Assembly: GCA_004299485.1 (NCBI GenBank)
Contig: SCQP01000016.1
Span: 149,842-213,841 of the forward strand
Direction: 5' to 3'
From: Acidobacteriota bacterium
Lineage (GTDB): Bacteria; Acidobacteriota; Terriglobia; Terriglobales; SCQP01
DNA: 64,000 nucleotides
In this document: in pieces, positions 24,584 to 32,831 of the stretch
Layout: every line of letters starts with the position of its first letter
How positions within the stretch are numbered: position 1 is the first letter of the stretch
Translations under genes and position numbers: made by a program
Notes under the pieces: generated by a model
Seen by the model: only the letters and a program-made list of their open reading frames with translations
What the model was told of the DNA's origin: nothing
Database searches by the model: none

Positions 24584-26733
24584 AACAAGGCTTCCAGGCT
24601 TTGCCGGTACTGCGCGGTAATGTGTTCCCAGCCGTAGCGGGCGTGCAGGTGCGCGGAGCCAATGCCGCCGCGCCGGGCGCGCTCGGCGGCGCTGGCGCTG
24701 GCGGCGGCTTGCAGGGCCGCGGCAAGGCTGTCCACGTCCGGCTCGAACCAGGTGAACGGGCCGGTCATGGCCTGCGGCGGCTGCAGCGCGCGCGGAACCT
24801 CCTGCTCGCGGGCGGTCACCCACCAGCCGGCCTCCCGCGGACAAAACTCGGGCGCCGGCCCGGCGGCGGTCGCAATCACCGGCTTGCCGCAGGCCAGTGC
24901 TTCCGCCAGCGGCATGCCGAAGCCTTCGCCACGATACGGCAGCACGGTCACATCGCAACCGCGATAGAGCGCCGCCAGCTCGGCCTCGCTGCACGTGTCC
25001 TCGCGATAGAGGATCGGCGCCGCCTTGGCATCGCGGCTGGCTACGGCAATCTCCTCCGCGAGACTGAGATGGCGGTAAAACGTCTGCGCGCCCATGGCTT
25101 TAATGACGAGCGTGACCTCATCGCGGGCGGAGAAGGCCTGGCGCCAGGCCGCCAGCAGCACATCCATCCCTTTGCGTGCAATCGCTCCGCCAACAAATAG
25201 AAAACTCATGCCACGGACTTCTGCAGGCCGTGCGGTTGCGCCTTCCGGGCGAAACAGCTCCCGGTGGATGCCGTTGGCGATGACCTCAACCCGGCTGGCC
25301 TCGACGCCCGCCCGCGCCAACACCTCACCTACGAATTGCGACGGCACCCAAATGCGGTCCATGCGGTTCATCGGCTCGACCCAGCTCCGCGGAATGGCGC
25401 CGAACTCCCAGGGCAGAATCACCGCCAGCTTGCCGCGCCCGGGCGGCGTGAACTCGGGCGGCCAGCCATGGCGGATGGTAACGTCCAGCCGCCGCGGCAG
25501 CCGCCGCAACCCCTGCGCCCAACCCGCGGGCGCCGGGAAGGCGCCTTGCCGCTCCTCGGCCGGGAGTGTGGGCTCGAGCGCCACGTCCAAGGCAGCATCG
25601 GCGAGCAGAGCCCCTCCCAAATAGCGATTGATGCGGGCCGAGCTCGCCACCATGAGGAATGGCCCTTGCAGCACCACACCGGCACGCTCGCCGGCACGGC
25701 GTGCGCATTGCACCGGCGGATGTACCGCGGCCAAACGTTCCTCGGCCGCGCGGCGCTGCTCCTCCGGCATCGTCCATATGCGCAGCGCGCGGGCCGCCGT
25801 CTCCCAGCGCTGATGCAGCAGCCACCAGGTGAATACCGCGGTTTGATAGCGGGGTTCCGCGCGCCCCAGATGCAGCAGCAGCATATCCAGACCGGGCAAG
25901 GACGACCGCGGCGCCCGCTGCCCCAGCAGCCCAATCACGGAGGGCTCATACGCGGGCCGCGCCAGCACCCCGGTCAGATAATGACGGATAGCGACCGCCT
26001 GGTTGCCGCTGCGCTCGGCGATTTGTGCCATCACGTGGTGTGCGCGATAGCCTGCCTCGCCGCCGCTGCCCACGTACACCGCCCCGGGGTTCGCGACCTC
26101 CCGGGTCGCCCGTCGCAGCGCGGCCAGCGCCCCGAGGGGATCGCCTTCCGCCAGCAATAATTTCGCCGCCAGATAGTCCAGTTCGCGATACTCCGGATGG
26201 GCCTGCCGCGCCTGCTCGACCAGCTTCAGGGCTTCCGCCCGCGCACCTTGTCGCGCGAGCATGGCCACCAGATTCCGCAAACCAAGGGCTGGCCATATTG
26301 CGTGCAGCCCCGGCGCTTGTGTGAGCTGCGCCATGGCCGCGACGCCGCTGCCGGTCTGCGCCATCTCCTGCCACAGCGCCGTCCGCAGCCGCTGCCAGGG
26401 CTGGCTGCCGCCCTCGCTTGCCGGCTCGGGCGCGGCGGTAGTGGCGGCAATGCGGATGCGCAGATCGATCCGCTCGTCACCGGCTTCGCCGGGCGGCAGC
26501 GGAGGTCCTAAGCCCCGCGGCTCCAGCGCAAGCAGCTCCCACTCCCCGCCGGCGGCATAGTGCACCGGAACAAAGGTGGTGCGCCCGGGCGTCGCCGCCG
26601 CGGCGTGCAGTTGCGCCGGCGTTCCCGCGAGCAGCCGCTCGCCGGGGTGCAGAACGGACGCCGCGGCGGGCACGCTGGCGCCATGGCGGGTGCGGACGCC
26701 GTAACCGGCGAGCGCGATGCTGGTCAGGGACAC
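24580..26733 (-). CDS. Large glycosyltransferase (GT4-like domain) with an N-terminal helical repeat region
   Basis: The protein has 717 residues. The first 95 are beta-rich and unassigned. Residues 100-330 show helical TPR-like repeats (ARQGARAEALKLVEQARQAHPEY, KLLLAEGDPLGALAALRRATRE). The C-terminal 380 residues are a GT-B fold enzyme: WVPSQFVGEVLARAGV, VIANGIHRELFRP, FVGGAIARKGMDVLLAAW and LPYRGEGFGMPLAEALACGKPVIAT, the nucleotide-sugar binding E-x7-E region of GT4. It is coupled to the FkbM gene and lies just upstream of, and divergent from, the flagellar regulator. Protein or surface glycosylation is likely; the acceptor is not known. Confidence 0.85.
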   Translation of the reverse strand: MSLTSIALAGYGVRTRHGASVPAAASVLHPGERLLAGTPAQLHAAAATPGRTTFVPVHYAAGGEWELLALEPRGLGPPLPPGEAGDERIDLRIRIAATTAAPEPASEGGSQPWQRLRTALWQEMAQTGSGVAAMAQLTQAPGLHAIWPALGLRNLVAMLARQGARAEALKLVEQARQAHPEYRELDYLAAKLLLAEGDPLGALAALRRATREVANPGAVYVGSGGEAGYRAHHVMAQIAERSGNQAVAIRHYLTGVLARPAYEPSVIGLLGQRAPRSSLPGLDMLLLHLGRAEPRYQTAVFTWWLLHQRWETAARALRIWTMPEEQRRAAEERLAAVHPPVQCARRAGERAGVVLQGPFLMVASSARINRYLGGALLADAALDVALEPTLPAEERQGAFPAPAGWAQGLRRLPRRLDVTIRHGWPPEFTPPGRGKLAVILPWEFGAIPRSWVEPMNRMDRIWVPSQFVGEVLARAGVEASRVEVIANGIHRELFRPEGATARPAEVRGMSFLFVGGAIARKGMDVLLAAWRQAFSARDEVTLVIKAMGAQTFYRHLSLAEEIAVASRDAKAAPILYREDTCSEAELAALYRGCDVTVLPYRGEGFGMPLAEALACGKPVIATAAGPAPEFCPREAGWWVTAREQEVPRALQPPQAMTGPFTWFEPDVDSLAAALQAAASASAAERARRGGIGSAHLHARYGWEHITAQYRQSLEALL

Positions 26734-26948
26734 GTCAATTGACTCCTCAATGACTCACATCACAATCAGCACGCCGAGGGCCAGCCCGCGGCCCCGGCGG
26801 GCGCGGCCCCCGGCGTGCAGCGGGTGAAGCGGAGCGCCCGGAAATCACTGAAAACGGTGGCCGGACCAAGAAAAAATTAATGTTGGCCTAATCAAATTCT
26901 AAGAATCCCTCCGTAGTATCTGGATACTGCTACTCAGGAGAAGCCACT
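26734..26948. other. Divergent spacer between the glycosyltransferase and the flagellar cluster
   Basis: This 215-bp spacer has a GC-rich half (26765-26850) with several short overlapping palindromes built from CCCGC/GCGGG, and an AT-rich half (26868-26940) that should hold the promoter of the flagellar regulator. Near 26915-26935 several -10-like words (TAGTAT, GGATACT) are present without a convincing -35, and no sigma-54 or sigma-28 consensus was found. A clear AGGAG site at 26936-26940 lies 8 nt before the TTG start. Confidence 0.5.
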
Positions 26949-28292
26949 TTGACTCACACGCCACAATCCGTCTCCGCTGTCCCGCCGCCCGTCGTGCTGG
27001 TGGCCAGCGGCGATGCCGCCTTCCGCAAACAGGTCCTCGATGCCTTGCTGGCGGCCCGCCAGCCGGGCCTGGAAGCCCTGGGCGGCGCCGATGCCCTGTT
27101 GAAACTGGAGGCCACGCCCTGCGCCGGCCTGGTCCTGGACCGGCAACTGCCCGATCTCGACGCCGGTGAGCTACGGGACATGGTCACGGCGCAGTATCCG
27201 CAAATGCCGGTCGAGGTCGTGGATTCGGCGACGTTTCCGGCCGAGGGCGTGCCCGCCTGCCTGGACAAGCTCCAGGCCGGAGCGGTTCCGCAACGGTCCG
27301 CTGCTCCGGCGCGGCTGACCGCGGTGGCCGCGGCGCCGCGCAGCCTTCCGCTGGAGCCACGGCTGGGCGCAGCCGTCGAGCTGCTGCCGCAAATGATCGG
27401 CCGCAGCCTCCATCTGCGCGATGTCAGCGCGCTGGTGCGCATGGTGGCGCCGCGCCGCACGCCGGTACTGTTGCTGGGGGAGACCGGTACCGGTAAGGAG
27501 ATGATCGCCGAAGCGGTGCATGCCGCCAGTCCGCGCGCGCAGCGGCCGTTCGTGGTCGTCAATTGCGCCGCGATTCCCGAGGCTCTGCTGGAATCCGAGC
27601 TGTTCGGCTTCGTGCGCGGCGCCTTTACCGGGGCGGTGCAATCCCGCGCCGGCCGCATCCTGAACGCCCACACCGGCACGCTCTTTCTCGATGAAATCGG
27701 TGACCTGCCGCTGGCGCTGCAAGCCAAGCTGCTGCGCTTCCTGCAGCAGGGCGAGCTGCAGCGGCTGGGCTGCAACGACCCCCAGCACGTGGATGTGCGC
27801 GTGCTGGCCGCCACCAATGCCGATCTGGCCGCCAAGGTGGCGGCGGGTGAGTTCCGCCGCGATCTCTATTACCGCCTGGCGGTGTTCCCCATCGAACTGC
27901 AGCCGCTGCGCGAGCGTCCGGAAGACATCGTGCCGCTGGCGCGGCATTTTCTGCGGCAATGGCAGACGGAAACGGGCGAGACCGGTCTCTGCTTCGCCGC
28001 CGAGACGCTCGATCTGCTGGAACAATATCCCTGGCCGGGCAACGTGCGCGAACTGCAGCACGCGCTCGAACGGGCCTCGATTCTGGCCTCGGGTCAGGAA
28101 GAGCTGCTGCCGCGTCATTTTCCCGCCGCCCAAGCCTGGCAGACCGCCCCTCGTCCGCGCACCGGCGACGTGAGGGGAGCCGACCAGCGGGAGGCGTGGG
28201 GCGCAGCCCCGGGCGAAGGCGGCGTGAGCCGCATTGGTCCTCGCCGTGCTGAGGCGTGGACGGAGGCAACCGGAACTCATGCTTTCGTTTGA
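26949..28292 (+). CDS. Flagellar sigma-54 activator, receiver-AAA+ type, lacking a DNA-binding domain
   Basis: The product is 447 residues from a TTG start with a good ribosome-binding site. Residues 15-105 form a degenerate receiver: the phospho-acceptor region is LVLDRQLPD, but the usual N-terminal acidic pair is replaced by VLVASGD. The AAA+ domain is complete (LLLGETGTGKEMIAE, ELFGFVRGAFTGA, GTLFLDEIGDLPL, WPGNVRELQHALERA). Where a Fis-type helix-turn-helix should follow, the protein instead runs through the family B repeat at 28174-28233 (VRGADQREAWGAAPGEGG) and stops inside flgB. It resembles epsilonproteobacterial FlgR, which also works without a DNA-binding domain. It probably switches on this cluster with sigma-54. 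Confidence 0.88.
   Translation: MTHTPQSVSAVPPPVVLVASGDAAFRKQVLDALLAARQPGLEALGGADALLKLEATPCAGLVLDRQLPDLDAGELRDMVTAQYPQMPVEVVDSATFPAEGVPACLDKLQAGAVPQRSAAPARLTAVAAAPRSLPLEPRLGAAVELLPQMIGRSLHLRDVSALVRMVAPRRTPVLLLGETGTGKEMIAEAVHAASPRAQRPFVVVNCAAIPEALLESELFGFVRGAFTGAVQSRAGRILNAHTGTLFLDEIGDLPLALQAKLLRFLQQGELQRLGCNDPQHVDVRVLAATNADLAAKVAAGEFRRDLYYRLAVFPIELQPLRERPEDIVPLARHFLRQWQTETGETGLCFAAETLDLLEQYPWPGNVRELQHALERASILASGQEELLPRHFPAAQAWQTAPRPRTGDVRGADQREAWGAAPGEGGVSRIGPRRAEAWTEATGTHAFV
28174..28233 (+). repeat. Family B dispersed repeat, copy 2
   Basis: This 60-bp unit (GGGGAGCCGACCAGCGGGAGG, then a GGGGCGCAGCCCC hairpin, then GGCGGCGTGAGCCGC) lies inside the reading frame of the flagellar activator just after its AAA+ domain. 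It is read through as protein sequence. Confidence 0.75.
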
Positions 28293-28635
28293 TCCCGCCA
28301 TCATTCACGGTCTCGAGAGCTATCTCGATGTGGCCACCACGCGGCAGACGCTCATCGCCTCCAACATGGCCAACATCGATACGCCCGGCTACCAGACGCG
28401 CGATCTGAATTTTCAGCAGGCGCTCGCCGCCGCCGAAGGCGGCCTGGATCCGGCCAGCGCCGAACACAACGTCCGCGGCCTGCTGGAGCGCCCCGACGGC
28501 AACAACGTGAACCTCGACCGGGAATCATTTCTGATGGCGCAAACCCAGCTCCAGTACGCCACCGGCGTGGCGCTACTGCGCGACGAATTCCATCGCCTGA
28601 GCCTGGCCATTAACGGAGGGAGTCAGTTGCCATGA
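28279..28635 (+). CDS. flgB: Flagellar basal-body rod protein FlgB
   Basis: The protein has 118 residues. LESYLDVATTRQTLIASNMANIDTPGYQTRDLNFQQAL contains the rod-protein N-terminal motif (ANIDTPGY), and the C-terminal half has the NNVNLDRESFLMAQTQLQY segment. FlgB forms the proximal rod next to the MS ring. Its ATG at 28279 lies inside the end of the activator gene (14-bp overlap), and its stop overlaps flgC (ATGA). It is the first structural gene of the cluster. Confidence 0.95.
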   Translation: MLSFDPAIIHGLESYLDVATTRQTLIASNMANIDTPGYQTRDLNFQQALAAAEGGLDPASAEHNVRGLLERPDGNNVNLDRESFLMAQTQLQYATGVALLRDEFHRLSLAINGGSQLP

Positions 28636-29084
28636 ATCTGTTTGGCGTGCTCGATATCAGCGCTTCGGCGCTGCTGGCGGAGCGCCAGCGCGCCGAGGTG
28701 GTCACCAGCAACCTCGCCAATGCCGAAAGCGCGGGCGCCAATCCCGGGCAGGTGTATCGCCGCAAGGAGGTGGTGTTCGGTTCGCAGCCGCTGGCGTTTG
28801 CCAACGCGCTGGATACCGCCGAGGCCTCCCCCCCGTCCGGCACGGGCACGGCCGGCGAAGGCGTGGCCGTCCAGGCCGTCGTCACCGACCAGTCCCCGCT
28901 GATCCGCCGCTATGAACCCGGCAGCGCCAACGCCAACGCCCAGGGCTACGTCACCTATCCCAACATCAATCCCGCGCAGGAGATGACCGACCTGATGGAG
29001 GCCGTCCGCTCCTATCAGCTCAATATCTCCGCCACCCAGGCCACCAAGGGCATGATCCAACAAACGCTCACCCTGTTGAGCTAA
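28632..29084 (+). CDS. flgC: Flagellar basal-body rod protein FlgC
   Basis: The protein has 150 residues. LDISASALLAERQRAEVVTSNLANAESAG is the rod N-terminus; the C-terminal VTYPNINPAQEMTDLMEAVRSYQLNISATQATKGM block is typical of FlgC, which ends in a short helix. The central loop is Gly/Thr/Ala-rich. It is coupled to flgB by ATGA and precedes fliE by 10 bp. Confidence 0.95.
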   Translation: MNLFGVLDISASALLAERQRAEVVTSNLANAESAGANPGQVYRRKEVVFGSQPLAFANALDTAEASPPSGTGTAGEGVAVQAVVTDQSPLIRRYEPGSANANAQGYVTYPNINPAQEMTDLMEAVRSYQLNISATQATKGMIQQTLTLLS

Positions 29085-29094
29085 ACGGCTTACG

Positions 29095-29409
29095 ATGATT
29101 CCGCTAATCTCCGCCAACCTGCCACTACTCACGCCCCCGACACCGGCCACCGCGCCTACGCCGCCCGCCGGAGCGGATGGCGCCGCCGGCGGCAGCTTTG
29201 CCGGGCAGCTCGATGGCGCCATCCAGAACATGCAGGACATGCAGTCGCAGGCGGCACAGCAGGTGGGCGCCTTGCTGCAGGGCAAAAGCCAGGACCTGCA
29301 CGCCAGTTTGATCGCCGTCGAAAAGGCGGATTTGGCCTTCGGCATGATGTTGCAGTTGCGCAACAAGGCGGTCGCGGCCTATCAGCAGATCGCCAACATG
29401 CAGTTCTAA
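29095..29409 (+). CDS. fliE: Flagellar hook-basal body adaptor FliE
   Basis: The protein has 104 residues. A Pro/Thr/Ala-rich N-terminus precedes SFAGQLDGAIQNMQDMQSQA, SLIAVEKADLAFGMMLQLRNKAVAAYQQIANMQF, matching the FliE C-terminal motif (EKA..F..ML..RNK....Y..I..MQ). FliE joins the MS ring to the rod. The position between flgC and fliF is standard. Confidence 0.95.
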   Translation: MIPLISANLPLLTPPTPATAPTPPAGADGAAGGSFAGQLDGAIQNMQDMQSQAAQQVGALLQGKSQDLHASLIAVEKADLAFGMMLQLRNKAVAAYQQIANMQF

Positions 29410-29427
29410 CCGGTGCTGAACTAAGCC

Positions 29428-31122
29428 ATGTCGCAAACCGCCACTCCCGGACAATCGCTGCTTTCGCTGCGCCAGGCCGGCGCCCAGATGGGATCGATGA
29501 TGGGCAGCATGAACCCGCGCCAGCGGCTGATCGTGGCCGGCGGCGTCATCGGCGTGCTGGTGCTGCTGGCCATGTTGATTCTGCGCGCCAACCAGCCCAA
29601 CTACACGGTGCTGTACGCCAATCTGCAGCCCAACGACGCCCAGCAGGTGACGGCCAGGCTCGACATGCTGGCCATTCCCTATCAGACCGGCACCAACGGC
29701 GCCAGCATCAGCGTGCCCGAGGCGCAACTCAGCCGCGCGCGCCTGGCGCTGGCGGCAGCGGGTCTGCCGCACAGCAACCAGCAGGGCTTTGAGCTGTTCG
29801 ATAAGACCAACTGGAGCGGCAGCGATTTCGCCGAGCAGGTCAACTACCAGCGCGCTCTCGAGGGGCAACTGGAGCGCACCATCGAGTCCATGGACGACGT
29901 GCGCACCGCCCGGGTGCAGATCACCCAGGCGCACGATTCCCTGTTCACCTCCGAAGAGCGGCCGGCCAAGGCCGCCGTCGTCGTCAACTTGCGCGATGGT
30001 GAGTTACGGACAAGTCTGGTCTCCGCCATCCGCCATCTGGTGGCGGGCGCCGTCGATCACCTCGCAGCGCAGGATGTTTCTGTGATGGACGCCAGCGGCC
30101 AGGTGGCGCTGAGCAGCGGCCAGCAGACGCAGAGCAAGCTCGAGAGCGACCTGCAGGCGAAGATCATCGCCACCCTGGCGCCCATCGTCGGCGCGGCGCA
30201 TGTGCATGCCAGCGTGGCAGTCGCCTATGATCCCACGACCAGCGACCAAACCCAGGAAACCTACAATCCCAACGCCAGCGCCGTAGTCAGTTCGAATGTC
30301 AGCCGCACCGGTCCGGCCGCCGTCGCCCCCGCCAGCGGCGTGCCCGGCACCACCAGCAATTTACCCACGTCGCAGGCGCCGGGCACGAACTTCAAGGCCC
30401 AACTCGGCCTTAGCGGTCCCCAGGGTCAGGAGACCCAGAGCCAGACCTTTGCGGTCAGCCGCGACGTGACCCACACGACCCGCGCCGCCGGCTCCGTTCA
30501 GCGCATCACGGCCGCCGTGGTCGTGGATGACGCCATCACGACGCAGCCGCAGGGCAAAAAAACCATCACGGTCGACGTGCCGCGCTCGCCCGCCGAAATG
30601 CAGCAACTGCAGGCACTGGCCTCGGCCGCGATTGGCCTCAATCCCGCACGCGGCGATGTGCTGACCGTTTCCAACCTTCCGTTCTATAATCCGCCGGCGC
30701 CCCCGGCCGCGGCCGGAAAACCGGCGGCGCCGGTGCCCTGGAGCGACCGCCTGCCCGTACCGCTGTCCTGGATCGCGGCGGCCCTGGGCGCCCTGCTGCT
30801 GGTGGTGCTGGCGCTGGCGATGACCTTGCGCGGCCATAAGCCCGCTGCGGGTGCGCATGCGCCCAATCCGCAGCTCGGCGTCGGTGAAGCTATGGCGCCG
30901 GCAGCACCGCAGGAGAACGAAACCCCGGCCATGCCGCCGGAAGTAGAGCACGAGATCTTGAACATGACCGAGCTGCTCGAAGCCGATCCCGACGCCACCC
31001 CGCCCGAGGTCGCCCACGTACTGCAGCTCAAGGAACGTTTGTCGGAACGCGTCAGGCGCGAACCCGCTGTCGCCGGCCGATTGGTCCAAGGGTGGATGAA
31101 CAAGCACCAGGAGGTCCGCTAA
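29428..31122 (+). CDS. fliF: Flagellar MS-ring protein FliF
   Basis: The protein has 564 residues. A membrane segment near 32-52 (LIVAGGVIGVLVLLAMLI) is followed by the YscJ-like domain (YTVLYANLQPNDAQQVTARL and EQVNYQRALEGQLERTI), a second ring-building domain ending RVQITQAHDSL, and an extended periplasmic region with LPTSQAPGTNF. The second membrane segment lies near 450-470, and the cytoplasmic end binds FliG. FliF forms the ring on which the motor is built. The internal Gly/Pro/Ser region at 285-330 is longer than in E. coli. Confidence 0.95.
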   Translation: MSQTATPGQSLLSLRQAGAQMGSMMGSMNPRQRLIVAGGVIGVLVLLAMLILRANQPNYTVLYANLQPNDAQQVTARLDMLAIPYQTGTNGASISVPEAQLSRARLALAAAGLPHSNQQGFELFDKTNWSGSDFAEQVNYQRALEGQLERTIESMDDVRTARVQITQAHDSLFTSEERPAKAAVVVNLRDGELRTSLVSAIRHLVAGAVDHLAAQDVSVMDASGQVALSSGQQTQSKLESDLQAKIIATLAPIVGAAHVHASVAVAYDPTTSDQTQETYNPNASAVVSSNVSRTGPAAVAPASGVPGTTSNLPTSQAPGTNFKAQLGLSGPQGQETQSQTFAVSRDVTHTTRAAGSVQRITAAVVVDDAITTQPQGKKTITVDVPRSPAEMQQLQALASAAIGLNPARGDVLTVSNLPFYNPPAPPAAAGKPAAPVPWSDRLPVPLSWIAAALGALLLVVLALAMTLRGHKPAAGAHAPNPQLGVGEAMAPAAPQENETPAMPPEVEHEILNMTELLEADPDATPPEVAHVLQLKERLSERVRREPAVAGRLVQGWMNKHQEVR

Positions 31123-31123
31123 C

Positions 31124-32146
31124 ATGCATTTGGCTCCCATGCCTGCCCCCTCCGGCGTGCGCAAAGCGGCCGTGCTCATGGTCCTGCTGGGCAATGATGC
31201 CGCGGCTTCGGTCTACCGCTGCCTGCCCAAAAATGATGTGCAGCGCCTCACCGAGGAGATCAGCGAGCTCTCCTTTGTTGCGCCCACCGAAGCCCACGAC
31301 GTCCTGGAGGAATACAGCAACCTCCTGATGACGCACAGCTACCTTGCCCAGGGCGGCACCGAGTACGCCACCAACCTGCTGGTCAAGGCCTTCGGCGACA
31401 AGGAAGCGCGCGAGCTGCTCAGCCAGGTGATGGAAGCACAGGAGGCCCGGGCCGGCAATCTCGATTCGCTGCAGCAGGCCGATCCACCGCAACTCGCCAA
31501 ATTCCTGCAGGACGAGCACCCGCAGACCATCGCCGTCATTCTGGCCCACCTGGGCGTGCGCGCCGCCAGCAGCCTGTTGACCCTGCTGCCCGAGCGCGCC
31601 AGCGCCGAAGCCGTGCGCCGCCTGGCGGAAATGCGCCAGTTCTCGCCGGAGATGGCCGAAAAGATCTCCATGGTGCTGCACCGCAAGTTTGAAGGTCTGG
31701 GGGAAAAGTCCCGCCGCGCCTACGCCGGCGTCAAAGCCGTCGCCGATATCCTCAACCGCACGGAAATGGCCGCCAGCAAGCGCGTGCTGGAGGCCATCGA
31801 GCAATCCGATCCTGCCATGGCGCTCAGCATCCGCGACCTCATGTTCACCTTCGACGATATGGTCTCGGTCCCCGAAGCCAGCCTGCGCGAGTGGCTGGGC
31901 GCCGTGGACAAGCGCACCCTCGCCCTGGCTCTCAAAGGCGCGCCCAATGACCTGCGCACGCATGTGTTGCAGGCGATGTCGAGCCGTGCCGCCGATATGC
32001 TGAAGGAAGACATGGAAGCCCTGGGGCCAGTGCGCGCCCGCGATGTGCAGCACGCGCAACAGGAAGCGGTCAACCTTGCCCGCCGTCTGGAACAGGAAGG
32101 CAAGATGATTCTCAAAGCGGACCACAACGAAGAGCTGATTGTCTGA
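31124..32146 (+). CDS. fliG: Flagellar motor switch protein FliG
   Basis: The protein has 340 residues, normal length. KAAVLMVLLGNDAAASVYRCL opens the N-domain; the middle domain carries the EHPQTIAVILAHL motif near 131 that contacts the FliM partner, and the C-domain has DLMFTFDDMVSVPEASLREWLGAVDK, the torque helix with charged residues. It couples the stator to rotation and sets direction. The gene starts 1 bp after the fliF stop. FliG is present although no fliM is found in the cluster. Confidence 0.96.
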   Translation: MHLAPMPAPSGVRKAAVLMVLLGNDAAASVYRCLPKNDVQRLTEEISELSFVAPTEAHDVLEEYSNLLMTHSYLAQGGTEYATNLLVKAFGDKEARELLSQVMEAQEARAGNLDSLQQADPPQLAKFLQDEHPQTIAVILAHLGVRAASSLLTLLPERASAEAVRRLAEMRQFSPEMAEKISMVLHRKFEGLGEKSRRAYAGVKAVADILNRTEMAASKRVLEAIEQSDPAMALSIRDLMFTFDDMVSVPEASLREWLGAVDKRTLALALKGAPNDLRTHVLQAMSSRAADMLKEDMEALGPVRARDVQHAQQEAVNLARRLEQEGKMILKADHNEELIV

Positions 32147-32157
32147 GCGCGAACGCT

Positions 32158-32829
32158 ATGAAAACGTCCTCGTCTGCACGCACGCTGGTTGTCGAAAAGT
32201 TCGTCTATCTGGATCACGCCGAACCCGGCGAGGACCAGCGCACCCAGTCGAAACCCGCGCCGCAGCCCGCCGGCGTCAGCGAAGCAGAAGTTTCCGCGCG
32301 TGAACAGCAAGCGCGGCAGCAGGGCCGCGCGGAAATGGAGGCCAGTCTCACCGCGGCGCTCGAACGCGGCATCGCCGGCGAACGCGAAACGGTGGCGCAG
32401 GTGCTGCTGGCGTTTGCGGAACAGCGGGAACGTTATTTTCTGCACCTGGAGCGGGAAGTCGTGGAGCTGGCGCTCAGCATCGCCCGCCGCATCCTGCACC
32501 GCGAGGCGCAGATGGATCCCCTCTTTCTGGCCGCCAGCGCCCGTCTGGCACTCGACCGTCTTTCGTCCGGCACCCGCGTCGAACTGTATGTACCGCCGTC
32601 GCAGATGCCGCACTGGGAGGCGCTGCTCGTGCGCGAGCCCCTGCTGGCGCCCGCACCCACGCTGCATGCCGACCCAGCGCTCGAACCCAACGGCTGCCGC
32701 CTGGAAACCTCGACAGGTTCCACCGACCTCGGCCTCGATGCGCAACTGCAGGAGATTGAGCGGGGCTTTGCCGACTTGCTCGGCCGGCGCACGGCGCTGG
32801 TCCATGCCTCCAGACCCGCCCTGGACTAG
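32158..32829 (+). CDS. fliH: Flagellar export ATPase regulator FliH
   Basis: The protein has 223 residues. The N-terminal part is variable. A long charged coiled coil (VSAREQQARQQGRAEMEASL) leads into the FliH/YscL C-domain with EVVELALSIARRILHREAQMD, RLALDRL and LELYVPPSQ-like ELYVPPSQMPHWE, ending ETSTGSTDLGLDAQLQEIERGF. FliH holds FliI at the export gate. Position between fliG and fliI is standard. Confidence 0.9.
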   Translation: MKTSSSARTLVVEKFVYLDHAEPGEDQRTQSKPAPQPAGVSEAEVSAREQQARQQGRAEMEASLTAALERGIAGERETVAQVLLAFAEQRERYFLHLEREVVELALSIARRILHREAQMDPLFLAASARLALDRLSSGTRVELYVPPSQMPHWEALLVREPLLAPAPTLHADPALEPNGCRLETSTGSTDLGLDAQLQEIERGFADLLGRRTALVHASRPALD

Positions 32830-32831
32830 TC

